A stretch of 64,000 nt of DNA. Origin: Gammaproteobacteria bacterium. Its GTDB lineage: Bacteria; Pseudomonadota; Gammaproteobacteria; Tenderiales; Tenderiaceae. A program made the position numbers and the translations under genes. A model generated the notes under the pieces. That model searched no databases, was not told the DNA's origin, and saw only the letters and a list, made by a program, of their open reading frames with translations. Below, piece by piece: positions 38,893-48,233 of this stretch. The stretch lies in assembly GCA_016200485.1 (NCBI GenBank), contig JACQEP010000010.1:124001-188000 (forward strand). Direction: 5' to 3'. How positions within the stretch are numbered: position 1 is the stretch's first letter; every line of letters begins with the position of its first letter.

Positions 38893-39456
38893 ATGAACGA
38901 CATCATGGACCTGACCAATCACTTCCTGATCGCCATGCCACAATTGGCCGATCCGAATTTTTTTCAAAGTGTGACATACATCTGCGAGCACAACGCCGAT
39001 GGCACGATGGGCTTGATCATCAACCGGCCAACGGAAATGACGCTGGGCGATATTTTCAGCCATCTGGAAATCGATGGCAGTGACCCAACCACCGGCCAGC
39101 AACCCGTCTATTTTGGCGGCCCGGTGCATCAGGATCGCGGCTTCGTACTCCACACCCCCAGCAAGAACTGGAACGGCACCCTGTTTGTCAGCGACGATGT
39201 CGCCGTCACCGCCTCCAGCGACATCCTGACCGACATGGCCCACGCCCAAGGCCCGAAGAAAGCCTTGGTCGCACTCGGCTACGCCGGCTGGGGCCCCGGC
39301 CAACTGGAAGCAGAAATCCGTCAGAATAGCTGGCTCAGCGTCCCGGCCACTGCCGAGATCATTTTCGATCTGCCCCATGACAAACGCTGGGCCGCCGCCG
39401 CGACCCTCCTGGGCGTTGATCTCAAACAACTCTCTGATCACATTGGCCACGCATGA
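38893..39456 (+). CDS. yqgE: YqgE/AlgH family protein
   Basis: 187 residues, a whole DUF179 domain: LTNHFLIAMPQLADPNF at the start, GTMGLIINRPTEMTLGDIF, VYFGGPVHQDRGFVLH, ALGYAGWGPGQLEAEI and the C-terminal WAAAATLLGVD. The family's biochemical role is unsettled (AlgH was first linked to alginate regulation in Pseudomonas). It is nearly always next to ruvX, as here. The start at 38893 has no strong ribosome site; an ATG four codons later is possible. Confidence 0.93.
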   Translation: MNDIMDLTNHFLIAMPQLADPNFFQSVTYICEHNADGTMGLIINRPTEMTLGDIFSHLEIDGSDPTTGQQPVYFGGPVHQDRGFVLHTPSKNWNGTLFVSDDVAVTASSDILTDMAHAQGPKKALVALGYAGWGPGQLEAEIRQNSWLSVPATAEIIFDLPHDKRWAAAATLLGVDLKQLSDHIGHA

Positions 39457-39695
39457 ACCTAAAACCGGTAGTTGACCGCTGCAAAAGAGGTTTAGTGTCA
39501 TGACTCCAATTTGTGTTGTCGTGAATTATAGATTCACCCCTCAGCTAAGTCCGCTATGGGGCGGATTACACGGTTTTTACGGCACATGGCGGCGTTGCAA
39601 CTCCTTGGAATGGAATCACCATTCCTCGTCGTTGCGCCTTGCCCTGCACCCTAAAAACCGCGCACTCCACCCCATCCAACCACCGGTTTTAGGTT
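39456..39695. repeat. Inverted-repeat element filling the yqgE-ruvX gap
   Basis: Outer arms AACCTAAAACCGGTAGTTG (39456-39474) and the inverse of AACCTAAAACCGGTGGTTG (39677-39695) differ at one base. Inside, 39570-39661 forms another long imperfect hairpin (CGGTTTTTACGG...CCTAAAAACCG, GGAATGG...CCATTCC). It starts inside the last codons of yqgE and ends 2 bases before the ruvX ATG, supplying the AGGT ribosome site. Confidence 0.87.
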
Positions 39696-39697
39696 AA

Positions 39698-40123
39698 ATG
39701 TCCACCCGCACCGCCCTGGGATTCGACTACGGCCGTAAACGGATCGGGGTCGCCACCGGCCAGGAGCTGACCGCCACCACCCAGCCACTGGCCACCGTCA
39801 ATGTCAGCAACGATCAGCCGGACTGGGATCACATCAGCCGCCTGATCGGCGACTGGCACCCGGACATCCTGATCGTCGGCCTGCCGATGAACATGGACGG
39901 GACTGAGCACGAAATCAGCGAACGCGCGCGGCGTTTCTCCCGGCAACTGGCAGGCCGCTATCAATTACCCGTGGAATTGGTGGATGAACGACTGACCTCG
40001 CTGGAGGCCGAAGACATCCTCGCCGAACAACGGCGTACGGGGCACATTCGCCGCCGCGTTGCCAAACACACTGTCGATCAGATAGCGGCGGAATTAATCC
40101 TGAAGACCTGGATGGGGGGTTAA
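39698..40123 (+). CDS. ruvX: Putative pre-16S rRNA nuclease / Holliday junction resolvase (YqgF)
   Basis: 141 residues with an RNase-H fold: GFDYGRKRIGVATGQ with the catalytic Asp at the start, IVGLPMNMDGTE in the middle, VELVDERLTSLEAE, and the terminal Asp in KHTVDQIAAELIL. It trims the 5' end of 16S rRNA. The ribosome site AGGT lies in the right arm of the inverted-repeat element that fills the gap to yqgE. pyrR follows 80 bases downstream. Confidence 0.94.
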   Translation: MSTRTALGFDYGRKRIGVATGQELTATTQPLATVNVSNDQPDWDHISRLIGDWHPDILIVGLPMNMDGTEHEISERARRFSRQLAGRYQLPVELVDERLTSLEAEDILAEQRRTGHIRRRVAKHTVDQIAAELILKTWMGG

Positions 40124-40203
40124 CCGGGACCACGATCCAAATTCCATTGGAACAGGTACAATGGCGAATCAAACCCGTTGTTGCCGCGCAAAGGAATCGC
40201 ACC

Positions 40204-40713
40204 ATGATGCAACAAATCAATTTCGATCAAGTCTTTGATGACATGGCGGCCAAACTCAAGGCCCAGACCGCTCACATCACCACCGGCACACCCGTCATGA
40301 TCGGTATCCATTCCGGCGGCGTATGGGTGGCTGAACAATTACACAAACGTCTTGGCCTGCGCGATCCGCTCGGCCATCTCGATATTTCTTTTTACCGCGA
40401 CGACTTTACCCGCATCGGCATGAACCCGCAGGTCAAACCTTCGCATTTGCCGTTCAATGTCGATGATCGACACATCATCCTGGTCGATGATGTGCTCCAC
40501 ACCGGCCGCACCATACGCGCTGCGCTCAATGAAATTTTCGATTATGGCCGACCGGCGGCCGTGCTCTTGGCAGCATTGATCGACCGGGGCGGCCGCGAGC
40601 TGCCGATTGAAGCCAATGTCGTGGGCATGCGCATAGAACTCCAATCCGACCAGAACATCAAACTCAAGGGTCCGACACCGCTCAGCCTTCATATTGCAGA
40701 AAAAGACAAATAA
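40204..40713 (+). CDS. pyrR: Bifunctional pyr operon regulator / uracil phosphoribosyltransferase
   Basis: 169 residues. The PRPP-binding motif IILVDDVLHTGRTIRAAL is intact, with HSGGVWVAEQLHKRLG and the SFYRDDFTRIG segment. In Gram-positive bacteria PyrR attenuates the pyr operon by binding RNA; in gammaproteobacteria it sits before pyrB and may regulate it or salvage uracil. The ATG at 40204 has AAGGAA about 9 bases upstream; an in-frame ATG at 40147 would add 19 residues not seen in the family. No anti-terminator loop upstream of pyrB is evident. Confidence 0.93.
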   Translation: MMQQINFDQVFDDMAAKLKAQTAHITTGTPVMIGIHSGGVWVAEQLHKRLGLRDPLGHLDISFYRDDFTRIGMNPQVKPSHLPFNVDDRHIILVDDVLHTGRTIRAALNEIFDYGRPAAVLLAALIDRGGRELPIEANVVGMRIELQSDQNIKLKGPTPLSLHIAEKDK

Positions 40714-40740
40714 GCAGACAATAACGACCCAAGGTAACTG

Positions 40741-41721
40741 ATGAGCGTAAAAAACTTTCAACTCGACGATCAGGGCCGCTTGCGCCACTTCCTCACCATT
40801 GAGGGCCTGAAACGTCAAATGCTGGTCGATATCCTCGACACGGCCGAATCTTTTTCCGGCGTCGTCGATCAAGCGGTTAAAAAAGTCCCTCTGCTGCGTG
40901 GCAAAACCGTCGTCAACCTGTTTTTCGAATCCAGTACTCGCACCCGCACTACCTTCGAGTTAGCTGCCAAACGGTTGTCGGCCGACGTACTCAACATCAA
41001 TGTCGCCGTCTCCGCTACCACCAAGGGCGAGACCTTGCTCGATACCTTGCACAATCTACAAGCCATGCACTGCGACATGTTTGTCGTGCGCCATGCCGAG
41101 AGCGGCGCTGCACATTTTATTGCCCGCCATGTCGCGCCTCACATCAGCGTTATCAACGCCGGTGACGGCCGCCATGCGCATCCGACGCAGGCGATGCTCG
41201 ATGCCTTCACTATCCGCCGCTGCAAGGGTGATTTTTATCCGCTGAATGTCGCGATTGTTGGCGACATCCTGCACTCACGCGTCGCGCGCTCGCAAATTCA
41301 TGCCTTGACCACCCTCGGCGTCAATGAAGTACGCGTCATCGCCCCGAAAACACTGTTGCCAAAAGATGTTGAAACGCTCGGCGTACATGTCTATCACGAT
41401 CTCAAACAAGGCCTGCGCGATGTCGATGTCATCATCATGCTGCGGCTGCAAAATGAACGCATGCAAGGCCAATTGCTACCAAGCGAACATGAATACTTCC
41501 AGCTCTACGGTCTGACCGAAGACACACTTGCTTATGCCAAACCCGATGCCATTGTTATGCATCCTGGCCCCATTAATCGCGGCGTGGAAATCGACTCGCA
41601 GGTGGCTGATGGCCCGCGCTCAGTCATCCTGCAACAAGTGACGCATGGCACTGCAGTGCGCATGGCCGTGATGTCGATGTGCATGGGCAGTCACATCAAA
41701 GCGGAAGGGAGCACCGCCTGA
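40741..41721 (+). CDS. pyrB: Aspartate carbamoyltransferase catalytic subunit
   Basis: 326 residues. Carbamoyl-phosphate site [36 protein letters not shown], and aspartate-loop [11 protein letters not shown] are intact. It makes carbamoyl-aspartate in pyrimidine synthesis. Its stop overlaps the start of the next gene (TGATG), a dihydroorotase homologue that lacks metal-binding His residues. That pairing is the pyrBC' arrangement of Pseudomonas, in which the pseudo-dihydroorotase is a structural partner of PyrB. Confidence 0.96.
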   Translation: MSVKNFQLDDQGRLRHFLTIEGLKRQMLVDILDTAESFSGVVDQAVKKVPLLRGKTVVNLFFESSTRTRTTFELAAKRLSADVLNINVAVSATTKGETLLDTLHNLQAMHCDMFVVRHAESGAAHFIARHVAPHISVINAGDGRHAHPTQAMLDAFTIRRCKGDFYPLNVAIVGDILHSRVARSQIHALTTLGVNEVRVIAPKTLLPKDVETLGVHVYHDLKQGLRDVDVIIMLRLQNERMQGQLLPSEHEYFQLYGLTEDTLAYAKPDAIVMHPGPINRGVEIDSQVADGPRSVILQQVTHGTAVRMAVMSMCMGSHIKAEGSTA

Positions 41722-43001
41722 TGCGTATTACAATTGCCAATGGCCGCATCCTCGACCCCGCCAATAAATTTGATCAACGCAGCGATCTGCACATCGCCAG
41801 TGGCCGCATTGTTGCAATCGGCGCTGCGCCTGCCGGATTCACGCCCGATCAAACGATAGACGCCCGTGAACGTCTGGTTTGCCCAGGGCTCGTCGACCTC
41901 TCCGCGCGGCTGCGTGAACCCGGCTATGAACACAAGGCCACGATTGCCACCGAAACGCGCGCTGCTGCAGCCGCCGGCATCACCACCTTGGCCTGCCCGC
42001 CGGACACGCAACCGGTCATCGACACGCCTGCGGTGATCAAATTGATCCGCCACCGCGCCGAAGAAGCGGGTAAGGCGCGCGTGGTTTGCCTGGGCGCTGC
42101 CACGCAAGGACTCAAGGGTGAACGTATCAGTGAAATGGCCGCCCTGAAACAAGCCGGTTGCGCCGGGATCAGCAATTCGCTCATTCCGATCGCCAATCCG
42201 CTGGTGATGCGCCGGATCATGGAATACGCCGCGACCTTCGATATCACCGTCTTCCTGTTTGCGGAAGACCCCAGCCTGCGCAACAGTGGCTGCATGCATG
42301 AAGGCGCCGTCAGCACCCGCCTGGGCCTGCCCGGCATCCCTGAGGCCGCCGAGACTGTCGCTGTCGCCCGCGATCTGGCCCTGATCGCCGACACCGGTGT
42401 CCGTGCCCACTTCTGCCGCCTCTCGTCGAGCAAGGCAGTACAAATGATCGCCCGCGCCCAATATGACGGCCTGCGCGTCAGCGCCGACGTCAGCGCCCAT
42501 CACCTTTATCTCACCGAGATGGACGTTGCCGATTTCAACAGCCAGTGCCATGTCCGGCCGCCACTACGCAATCAACGCGACATGATCGGGCTACGCGAAG
42601 GATTAATCTCCGGTGTCATCAGCGCCATCTGTTCCGATCATCAGCCGCATGAAAACGATGCCAAGCTGGCACCATTCCGCGAGACGGGCAGCGGCATCTC
42701 GGCCCTGGAAACATTGTTGCCATTGAGCTTAAGACTCGCTGATGAAACTAATCTCAGCCTGCTCGACATCCTCTCGCGGCTGACCATCGAACCGGCACGC
42801 ATCCTCGGCCTGGATGTCGGCACCTTGGGTATTGGCGCGATTGCCGATGTGATTGTAGTCGATCCCAACCACTATTGGACCATTAACCGCGACTCGTGGC
42901 TGAGTCGTGGCCAGAACACACCGTTCACCGGCTGGGACCTCAAAGGCCGCGTCACACATACCTTGTTCGAAGGCAGATTGGTTCACGAACTGAATGCTTG
43001 A
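41721..43001 (+). CDS. pyrC': Non-catalytic dihydroorotase homologue PyrC'
   Basis: 426 residues of the amidohydrolase family. Full dihydroorotases have an HxH metal motif in PGLVDLHVHLREPG; here it reads PGLVDLSARLREPG (Ser61-Ala62-Arg63), so both histidines are gone, while the ICSDHQPHEND segment near 310 remains. This matches the inactive PyrC' subunit (PyrX) known from Pseudomonas, which is needed for assembly of aspartate transcarbamoylase. A true PyrC should therefore be encoded elsewhere. The start at 41721 gives TGATG overlap with pyrB; an earlier in-frame ATG inside pyrB is rejected. Confidence 0.92.
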   Translation: MRITIANGRILDPANKFDQRSDLHIASGRIVAIGAAPAGFTPDQTIDARERLVCPGLVDLSARLREPGYEHKATIATETRAAAAAGITTLACPPDTQPVIDTPAVIKLIRHRAEEAGKARVVCLGAATQGLKGERISEMAALKQAGCAGISNSLIPIANPLVMRRIMEYAATFDITVFLFAEDPSLRNSGCMHEGAVSTRLGLPGIPEAAETVAVARDLALIADTGVRAHFCRLSSSKAVQMIARAQYDGLRVSADVSAHHLYLTEMDVADFNSQCHVRPPLRNQRDMIGLREGLISGVISAICSDHQPHENDAKLAPFRETGSGISALETLLPLSLRLADETNLSLLDILSRLTIEPARILGLDVGTLGIGAIADVIVVDPNHYWTINRDSWLSRGQNTPFTGWDLKGRVTHTLFEGRLVHELNA

Positions 43002-43028
43002 CCGCTGGCGAAATTGGAATAAAACTCG

Positions 43029-43078
43029 AAAACCCAACGCGGACGAGTGCATGGATGCACTCGTCCGCGTTGGGTTTT
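43029..43078. repeat. 50-base perfect palindrome after pyrC'
   Basis: 24-base arms match perfectly (left arm starts AAAACCCAACGCGGACGAG; loop GG), ending in TTTT on both strands. It lies between pyrC' and the PyrK-like gene, 19 bases before its ATG. The arm contains the family B core AACCCAACGCGG and the centre GTGCATGGATGCAC is shared with the element at 38692. It may slow transcription but the T run is only four. Confidence 0.95.
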
Positions 43079-43097
43079 GAGATATAGAATCTACAAT

Positions 43098-43766
43098 ATG
43101 CCTATCAACGCAACAGTAATCGAACAGACCGATTGCAATCACGGCTGGCAACGCATACGTATCCAGATTCCAAATCTGGCCACGTCGCCACAACCCGGAC
43201 AACATTTGATATTTGCCGATCAGCAGTTAGCAATTATGCAAAGCGACAATCGCGGCAACATCGACTGTCTGCTATCCCCCGATCAACCAAAGCTCACCAC
43301 CGGCCCCATTAAAATCAACGGCCTTGGTGGTCAACCACTACAGCTTGATCCGCGATTTAAATATCCATTACTGATCGGACAGAATCAGGGGATCGCATCC
43401 ATGATCTTCTTCAGCGCCACGATCAGACGCCAAACCGATCTCCGCCCCTTAGTATTATTGGGCAGTCACCGAGGATTTCCTTTCCGCCCACAACCGAGTC
43501 AGATCCTGGTATCAGGATTAGCCGTTGCTGCCGCACCATTATTGGAAAATTGGAAAGTTGCCAGCCGCTTGGCGACAACTACAGAACAGCCAGGATGCCA
43601 TGAAGGCACGGCAGTCGAACTCGCCGCAAATTGGCTCTCGAATTTGAACACCGCAGAAATAAAACAGGTGGCAATTTACGTCAGCGGTGACGCCATCACC
43701 TGTCAGTCAGCCGCGCAACTTGCGACCGAGTATCGCCTTGTTATCCAGAGCGCTAACGACGTTTAG
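43098..43766 (+). CDS. PyrK-like ferredoxin-reductase-fold protein of unknown function
   Basis: 222 residues. The order of motifs recalls dihydroorotate dehydrogenase electron-transfer subunits: an N-terminal beta-barrel half (QPGQHLIFADQQLAIM), then a nucleotide-binding-like half with YPLLIGQNQGIASMIFFSATIRR and LVLLGSHRGFPFRPQPS. The cysteine cluster that binds the 2Fe-2S centre in PyrK is missing, and the glycine motif is degenerate. It lies directly after pyrC', so a pyrimidine-linked function is plausible but unproven. ATG at 43098 is chosen; an upstream frame reads through the palindrome. Its end overlaps pilU, convergent, by 14 bases. Confidence 0.7.
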   Translation: MPINATVIEQTDCNHGWQRIRIQIPNLATSPQPGQHLIFADQQLAIMQSDNRGNIDCLLSPDQPKLTTGPIKINGLGGQPLQLDPRFKYPLLIGQNQGIASMIFFSATIRRQTDLRPLVLLGSHRGFPFRPQPSQILVSGLAVAAAPLLENWKVASRLATTTEQPGCHEGTAVELAANWLSNLNTAEIKQVAIYVSGDAITCQSAAQLATEYRLVIQSANDV

Positions 43767-44955
43767 GCGTGCGCAAAGGATAAAGCGTCCCCTTCTCTTT
43801 CTCTTCGCTCCCTTCCAGCGTAATCCCATCCATTGCCGAACTCAGTTGATCCACCCCTGATTCGGAACCCAACTTGATCATCAAACGCACTTCATTCGGT
43901 GAATCGGCATACAACACGGCATCGTCATAACTAATCTCGCCCGCTTTGTACAACTCATACAACGCATAGTCAAAGGTGCGCATTCCTTGCTGCGTCGACT
44001 TCTTCATCACATCATGCAACAAATGCACTTCACCACGCAAAATCAAGTCCGAGACCAGCGGCGTATTCACCAGTATCTCCGTCGCTACTCTTCGCCCCAC
44101 GCCACTCGCCATCGGCACCAAACGCTGAGCTACGATCGCCTTCAAATTCAGCGATAAATCCATCATCAGCTGTTGCCGCCGATCCTCCGGGAAGAAATGG
44201 ACGATGCGATCCAGGGCCTGCTGGGCATTCGTCGCGTGCAATGTCGTTATTACCAAGTGTCCGGTTTCGGCAAATGAAATCGCGTGCTCCATGGTCTCAC
44301 GAGTGCGAACCTCGCCGATCATAATCACGTCGGGCGACTGGCGCAGAGTGTTCTTCAGCGCATTATCAAAAGAATGAGTATCAATCCCGACTTCGCGTTG
44401 CGTCACAATGCAATTCTGGTGCGCATGCACATATTCAACAGGATCTTCAATACTGACGATATGGCCATGACTATGCTTGTTGCGATAACCGATCATTGCC
44501 GCCAGCGAAGTCGATTTCCCCGAACTCGTCGCCCCGACCATAATGATCATGCCACGCTTGGCCATCACCAGGTCATTCAAAAATGAGGGCAGTCCTAAAG
44601 ATTCAATTGTGGGGATCTCGGTCTTGATCCGACGTAATACCATCCCCACTTCATTTTGCTGCTGAAACACGTTGACGCGGAAGCGACCGATCTCTGGATG
44701 GCCAATGGCAAAATTCAGTTCCAGCATCTCATCGAAATCACTCGCCTGGGCCGGTGTCATCACCCCATATACCAGCGCCCCGACCTGTTCCTGCGTCAAT
44801 GGCGTTTTGGATAAAGACCGCATCTTGCCATCCAGCTTCATGCTCGGCGGCACACCCACGGTGATAAACAAATCTGAAGCATCTTCTTCGGCAACGATCT
44901 TGAGCAAGGACCAGATATTGGCCGGCTCAAAACAATAGAGTTTTTTTGGAGTCAC
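43753..44955 (-). CDS. pilU: Type IV pilus retraction ATPase PilU
   Basis: 400 residues. The start (EEDASDLFITVGVPPSMKLDGKM) is typical of PilU; Walker A GATSSGKST, Asp box VSIEDPVEYVHAH, Walker B QSPDVIMIGEVRTRETM and His box TGHLVITTLHATNA follow in order. PilU helps PilT retract type IV pili in twitching motility. It normally stands beside pilT, which is not in this window. Last residues overlap the convergent PyrK-like gene. Confidence 0.93.
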   Translation of the reverse strand: MTPKKLYCFEPANIWSLLKIVAEEDASDLFITVGVPPSMKLDGKMRSLSKTPLTQEQVGALVYGVMTPAQASDFDEMLELNFAIGHPEIGRFRVNVFQQQNEVGMVLRRIKTEIPTIESLGLPSFLNDLVMAKRGMIIMVGATSSGKSTSLAAMIGYRNKHSHGHIVSIEDPVEYVHAHQNCIVTQREVGIDTHSFDNALKNTLRQSPDVIMIGEVRTRETMEHAISFAETGHLVITTLHATNAQQALDRIVHFFPEDRRQQLMMDLSLNLKAIVAQRLVPMASGVGRRVATEILVNTPLVSDLILRGEVHLLHDVMKKSTQQGMRTFDYALYELYKAGEISYDDAVLYADSPNEVRLMIKLGSESGVDQLSSAMDGITLEGSEEKEKGTLYPLRTPKRR

Positions 44956-45258
44956 AGACCCACCTTATATATATGCCACGATAATGGAAGACTAATATAG
45001 ATCGGCCGATTGCTCACCATAATTTAGCCGTTTCGGCATGAATCGGAAAGTGGCTATTAAACAAGGGATTAGAGAGCAATTTAAGGGGGTATTAATTTAG
45101 ACACCGTCTAAATAAGGGGGCGTAAAAAACCCACAGAAAACTTCTTTGCCGATAACAATGGCCGGAAATAAGCCGGTAGGTAGGGGCGGGTTTTAAACCC
45201 GCCCCTACTAACACAAATGTCTTGATAATCATATAGCCCCAAAACGTACGGCGCCATA
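44956..45258. other. Gap between the large lipoprotein gene and pilU
   Basis: 303 bases with no gene. It contains a perfect 8-bp hairpin ATTTAGAC/GTCTAAAT (45095-45113, loop ACC) and the palindrome at 45180-45208. Neither has a T run that would mark a strong terminator. Confidence 0.5.
45180..45208. repeat. Palindromic repeat, 14-bp arms
   Basis: GTAGGGGCGGGTTT and its exact inverse flank a single T. Palindromes with this GTAGGGGCGGGTTT arm are a familiar type of dispersed intergenic repeat; here it follows the stop of the large lipoprotein gene by about 50 bases. Confidence 0.85.
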
Positions 45259-48219
45259 CTAATTTGCTTGTGCTGGACGAGAAACCTGATACAACTTGTC
45301 CGCTGTCAAAAGATTGTTTTTACGCACAGTCATCAAATCAATATTCGCTGTATCTCCTGTATCATGAACAGCCTCAATAAGAATCTTATTCTGCACCGCC
45401 CAGTCAATTTTCTGATCAAAACTATGCATCGCATAACTTGCAAACGCGGTAGGATCGGCGACATCAGTGTCATCATCAATCCCTAATGACGGAGTGACCA
45501 ACCATCGCTCAACAGTGACTTGAGCTCCTGCAGGAACAAGATACCGGTCATTCACGGGAGTAATCTCAGAGTTGGTGGTTTTATTAAAAACCTTAAATGT
45601 TCCCGGAAAAAACCCTTTACTCTCTTTCAAGAAAGAAGGCGTCAATGTATTCACCGGACCTAAGGTTGATACATAACTATAAGTCTCGCGCTGCTCCAGT
45701 GACGAAACATTGGCACAGACACCACCCCAATTACTGACCATCGCCACCTGAGCAGGATCAGCTTGAACCGGATCATTCAACGAGTAATCAACCCAAGCGC
45801 CATTAGGCATGGGATAGAAACTACTATCAAAATCCGGCAACGATGTCCAACTACCCGCTGCCGAAGGCACATCTTGATACACTCGATACGAACCGCTAAC
45901 CACAGGTAACGTCGGTGGATGTTCCAACTGCCAGCCAGTCACCGTATAGTTGTACACTGAGGCAATGGATTGTGCGTTTCCAACTTGCGGACAACCATCT
46001 ACCGTCAGCGTAGCCAAATCCGCAAATGTGCCACGCCATTCAGTGCTCGTGGTTCTGATCACTTCATGCTCGCGAATTCTTTGTTCTATGAAGCGCTCAG
46101 CCATGTGCTGCCCGACATCCTGAACCCTAATGTAATAAGGTCGCCCTGTCATATTCGTGAAGCTGTACTCCGCATCCTTGAAAGTCACACCATGCAACCC
46201 GCCACGATTAGTAAAGGCTGTCCCGAGAAATAACGCAGAGCCCTTATCGCTTGACATCACCGCCCCTTGGGCAAAGGCTGGCACCACAAAATTTGGCTTA
46301 AAGGTGAACAGCTTCTCTTTGCTTGGATTGCCTGCCTCATCGAATGCCCGCACTCGCAAACTGATCACGTCATTGGGCGTTAACTTCAACCAATTGGCGT
46401 AAAGTTTTTCCGTTGCCAGAGGAAGCAAATATTCTCCATTGACCATGGCCAATGGAACCCATGGACTCATTACCACCCCATCTTTTTCTATCTGCAGGGA
46501 AACTGAGATTTTATCTGGCACAGAACCAGCAACGTCAAAGGACGCCGGATCATTCACCTTAAAGGCGAAATAAGGAATAAGACTAGCCTTCAAATTAGCG
46601 CGCGCGATGAGCGTTCCGCGAAGCCCGACTTTATCGGTTTCAAAATATACCGACTCAACACTGGCATCGGTAAGCAACTTCGATGTTACTACACCATTAC
46701 CATCCAAAAATCGCGCTTCACCATGCCCAAGAACTGTTGCCAAAATCTCTGGCACCGCCTGATCTACAAGCACATCGATTTTAGAGGTAACCTGATTACC
46801 GATAACATCGGTCACTACCGTAGTGATCGAATTTTTTCCCTTAGTGAGAGGTATGTTGTCGACTCGCCAAGTCTTCTTTGTGATATCGGGCGTCACGAAC
46901 TGATTGCCAATCTTGATACTGGACAACGCTGCGCCATTCTCGATATACCCTCCCGTGAGCGTAATCGAACTCAAATTGGTCACCGCGACCGGATCTGGGT
47001 TTAGATTCGGCCCTTCGTTATCAAATTTCAACAGGAACGTCTTCTCAATTTTATTACCAAGCATATCGGTGGCCACGGCTCTTACTTTGTGATCGCCATC
47101 GACAAAACTAGTTGTGACAATCTTGATTGCCGGTTGATTTGGATCAGCGGCATCCCCGATCACTGTTCCATCCACGTCGAAACGAACTTGTTTAAGCACA
47201 ATCGTTTCACTCGGCATGACGCTAAAAGGTAGCTCCCCGTTGTAATACCAATTTTCACGCACAAAACTGGTCAGCGTTACCTTGCCATCAATGGCAGGTA
47301 CCCCACTCGGCACCAGTCCATCACTATTTTCTAACAATGCCTTGGCTCGCGGCAGAAGGTCATTCATGACAATTCCCGTGGCGTTCTTATCACCCGCCGC
47401 CAGAGTGACCATGTGCTGCGCCAAATCGAGACGGTACACAGAGGGATTAAGCGGCTGCCCGGCGAACTCCAGCGCCATTGGTTGCCCATTAACGGAATTT
47501 AGCCCAACACCATCAAGAACACCATCCGCCTGAATATCGTTATAAATAATCTGCGTCAGCTCCATGGTGCTGAATACTGCACCTGGCGCGGCATTACCAC
47601 GCTTCGTTGCCCAATCCGCCCAACTGGACATCGCTGCCAGATAAAATCCGTAATACTGTCCGTCGCGATCGACTGCCGATGTATCGCTAATGCTAAACGG
47701 ATGGGTGTTGATAATGTCCACCTGAAACAGCTTCGAAATCTCTGCATTGGATTTGGTTACTGCATCCCCGACCGCCACACCGTGTGCGGCCTTATACTCT
47801 GCCAACCCAGCCGCGATATGCGTCAACGGCGTCACCATCAATGACAGCGGCTCTCCGGAACGGTACAACGTGACCGCACGCAACACCTGATCGGAGTCGA
47901 CATCAATGTGCGCGCCACTGACCAGATCGGTGAATGCACCGCCCCGTGCTTCGATTAAGACCGGGCGATCTTTGCTCTGCAATCGCAACGCGTAGGCGCC
48001 ATCGGCAGCCGATACACTCGAAGTCGCTAACAATTCTCCCTGACGACCATCATCAAACGCATAGACGCTAACCGTGGCGCCACTGACGGGATCATCAACC
48101 ACATAACCGCTGACACTGCCAAAGGGACGCTCGGCCGGCAATTCCGGCTCAGTGACGCCATTACACGCCGCTAACACTGCCGCAGCAGCAACCCACCCCA
48201 AATAATTTTTTATCTTCAT
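45259..48219 (-). CDS. Very large Ig-like surface lipoprotein
   Basis: 986 residues from the ATG at 48219. Lipobox VLAAC with Cys19. Residues 35-110 resemble a carboxypeptidase regulatory-like domain (FGSVSGYVVDDPVSGATVSVYAFD, DGAYALRL). Then come a helical region (about 120-310), two or three bacterial Ig-like or cadherin-like modules (DGDHKVRAVATDMLGNKIEKTFLLKFDNEGP, INSITTVVTDVIGNQVTSKIDVLVDQ-type pattern), and a C-terminal 300 residues without a family match. No PEP-CTERM tail is present. It is probably exposed on the outer membrane, and the Ig modules suggest adhesion. It follows a predicted beta-barrel gene and an XrtA-type ATPase gene on the same strand. Confidence 0.8.
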   Translation of the reverse strand: MKIKNYLGWVAAAAVLAACNGVTEPELPAERPFGSVSGYVVDDPVSGATVSVYAFDDGRQGELLATSSVSAADGAYALRLQSKDRPVLIEARGGAFTDLVSGAHIDVDSDQVLRAVTLYRSGEPLSLMVTPLTHIAAGLAEYKAAHGVAVGDAVTKSNAEISKLFQVDIINTHPFSISDTSAVDRDGQYYGFYLAAMSSWADWATKRGNAAPGAVFSTMELTQIIYNDIQADGVLDGVGLNSVNGQPMALEFAGQPLNPSVYRLDLAQHMVTLAAGDKNATGIVMNDLLPRAKALLENSDGLVPSGVPAIDGKVTLTSFVRENWYYNGELPFSVMPSETIVLKQVRFDVDGTVIGDAADPNQPAIKIVTTSFVDGDHKVRAVATDMLGNKIEKTFLLKFDNEGPNLNPDPVAVTNLSSITLTGGYIENGAALSSIKIGNQFVTPDITKKTWRVDNIPLTKGKNSITTVVTDVIGNQVTSKIDVLVDQAVPEILATVLGHGEARFLDGNGVVTSKLLTDASVESVYFETDKVGLRGTLIARANLKASLIPYFAFKVNDPASFDVAGSVPDKISVSLQIEKDGVVMSPWVPLAMVNGEYLLPLATEKLYANWLKLTPNDVISLRVRAFDEAGNPSKEKLFTFKPNFVVPAFAQGAVMSSDKGSALFLGTAFTNRGGLHGVTFKDAEYSFTNMTGRPYYIRVQDVGQHMAERFIEQRIREHEVIRTTSTEWRGTFADLATLTVDGCPQVGNAQSIASVYNYTVTGWQLEHPPTLPVVSGSYRVYQDVPSAAGSWTSLPDFDSSFYPMPNGAWVDYSLNDPVQADPAQVAMVSNWGGVCANVSSLEQRETYSYVSTLGPVNTLTPSFLKESKGFFPGTFKVFNKTTNSEITPVNDRYLVPAGAQVTVERWLVTPSLGIDDDTDVADPTAFASYAMHSFDQKIDWAVQNKILIEAVHDTGDTANIDLMTVRKNNLLTADKLYQVSRPAQAN

Positions 48220-48233
48220 GGCATTCACCAACG

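Noticed and set aside
43029-43078. Palindrome as a strong rho-independent terminator
   Set aside because: The T run is only four bases and the arms match dispersed repeats, so a repeat origin explains it better.
45259-48219. Large lipoprotein as another PEP-CTERM substrate
   Set aside because: The C-terminus lacks the PEP motif, hydrophobic helix and basic tail.
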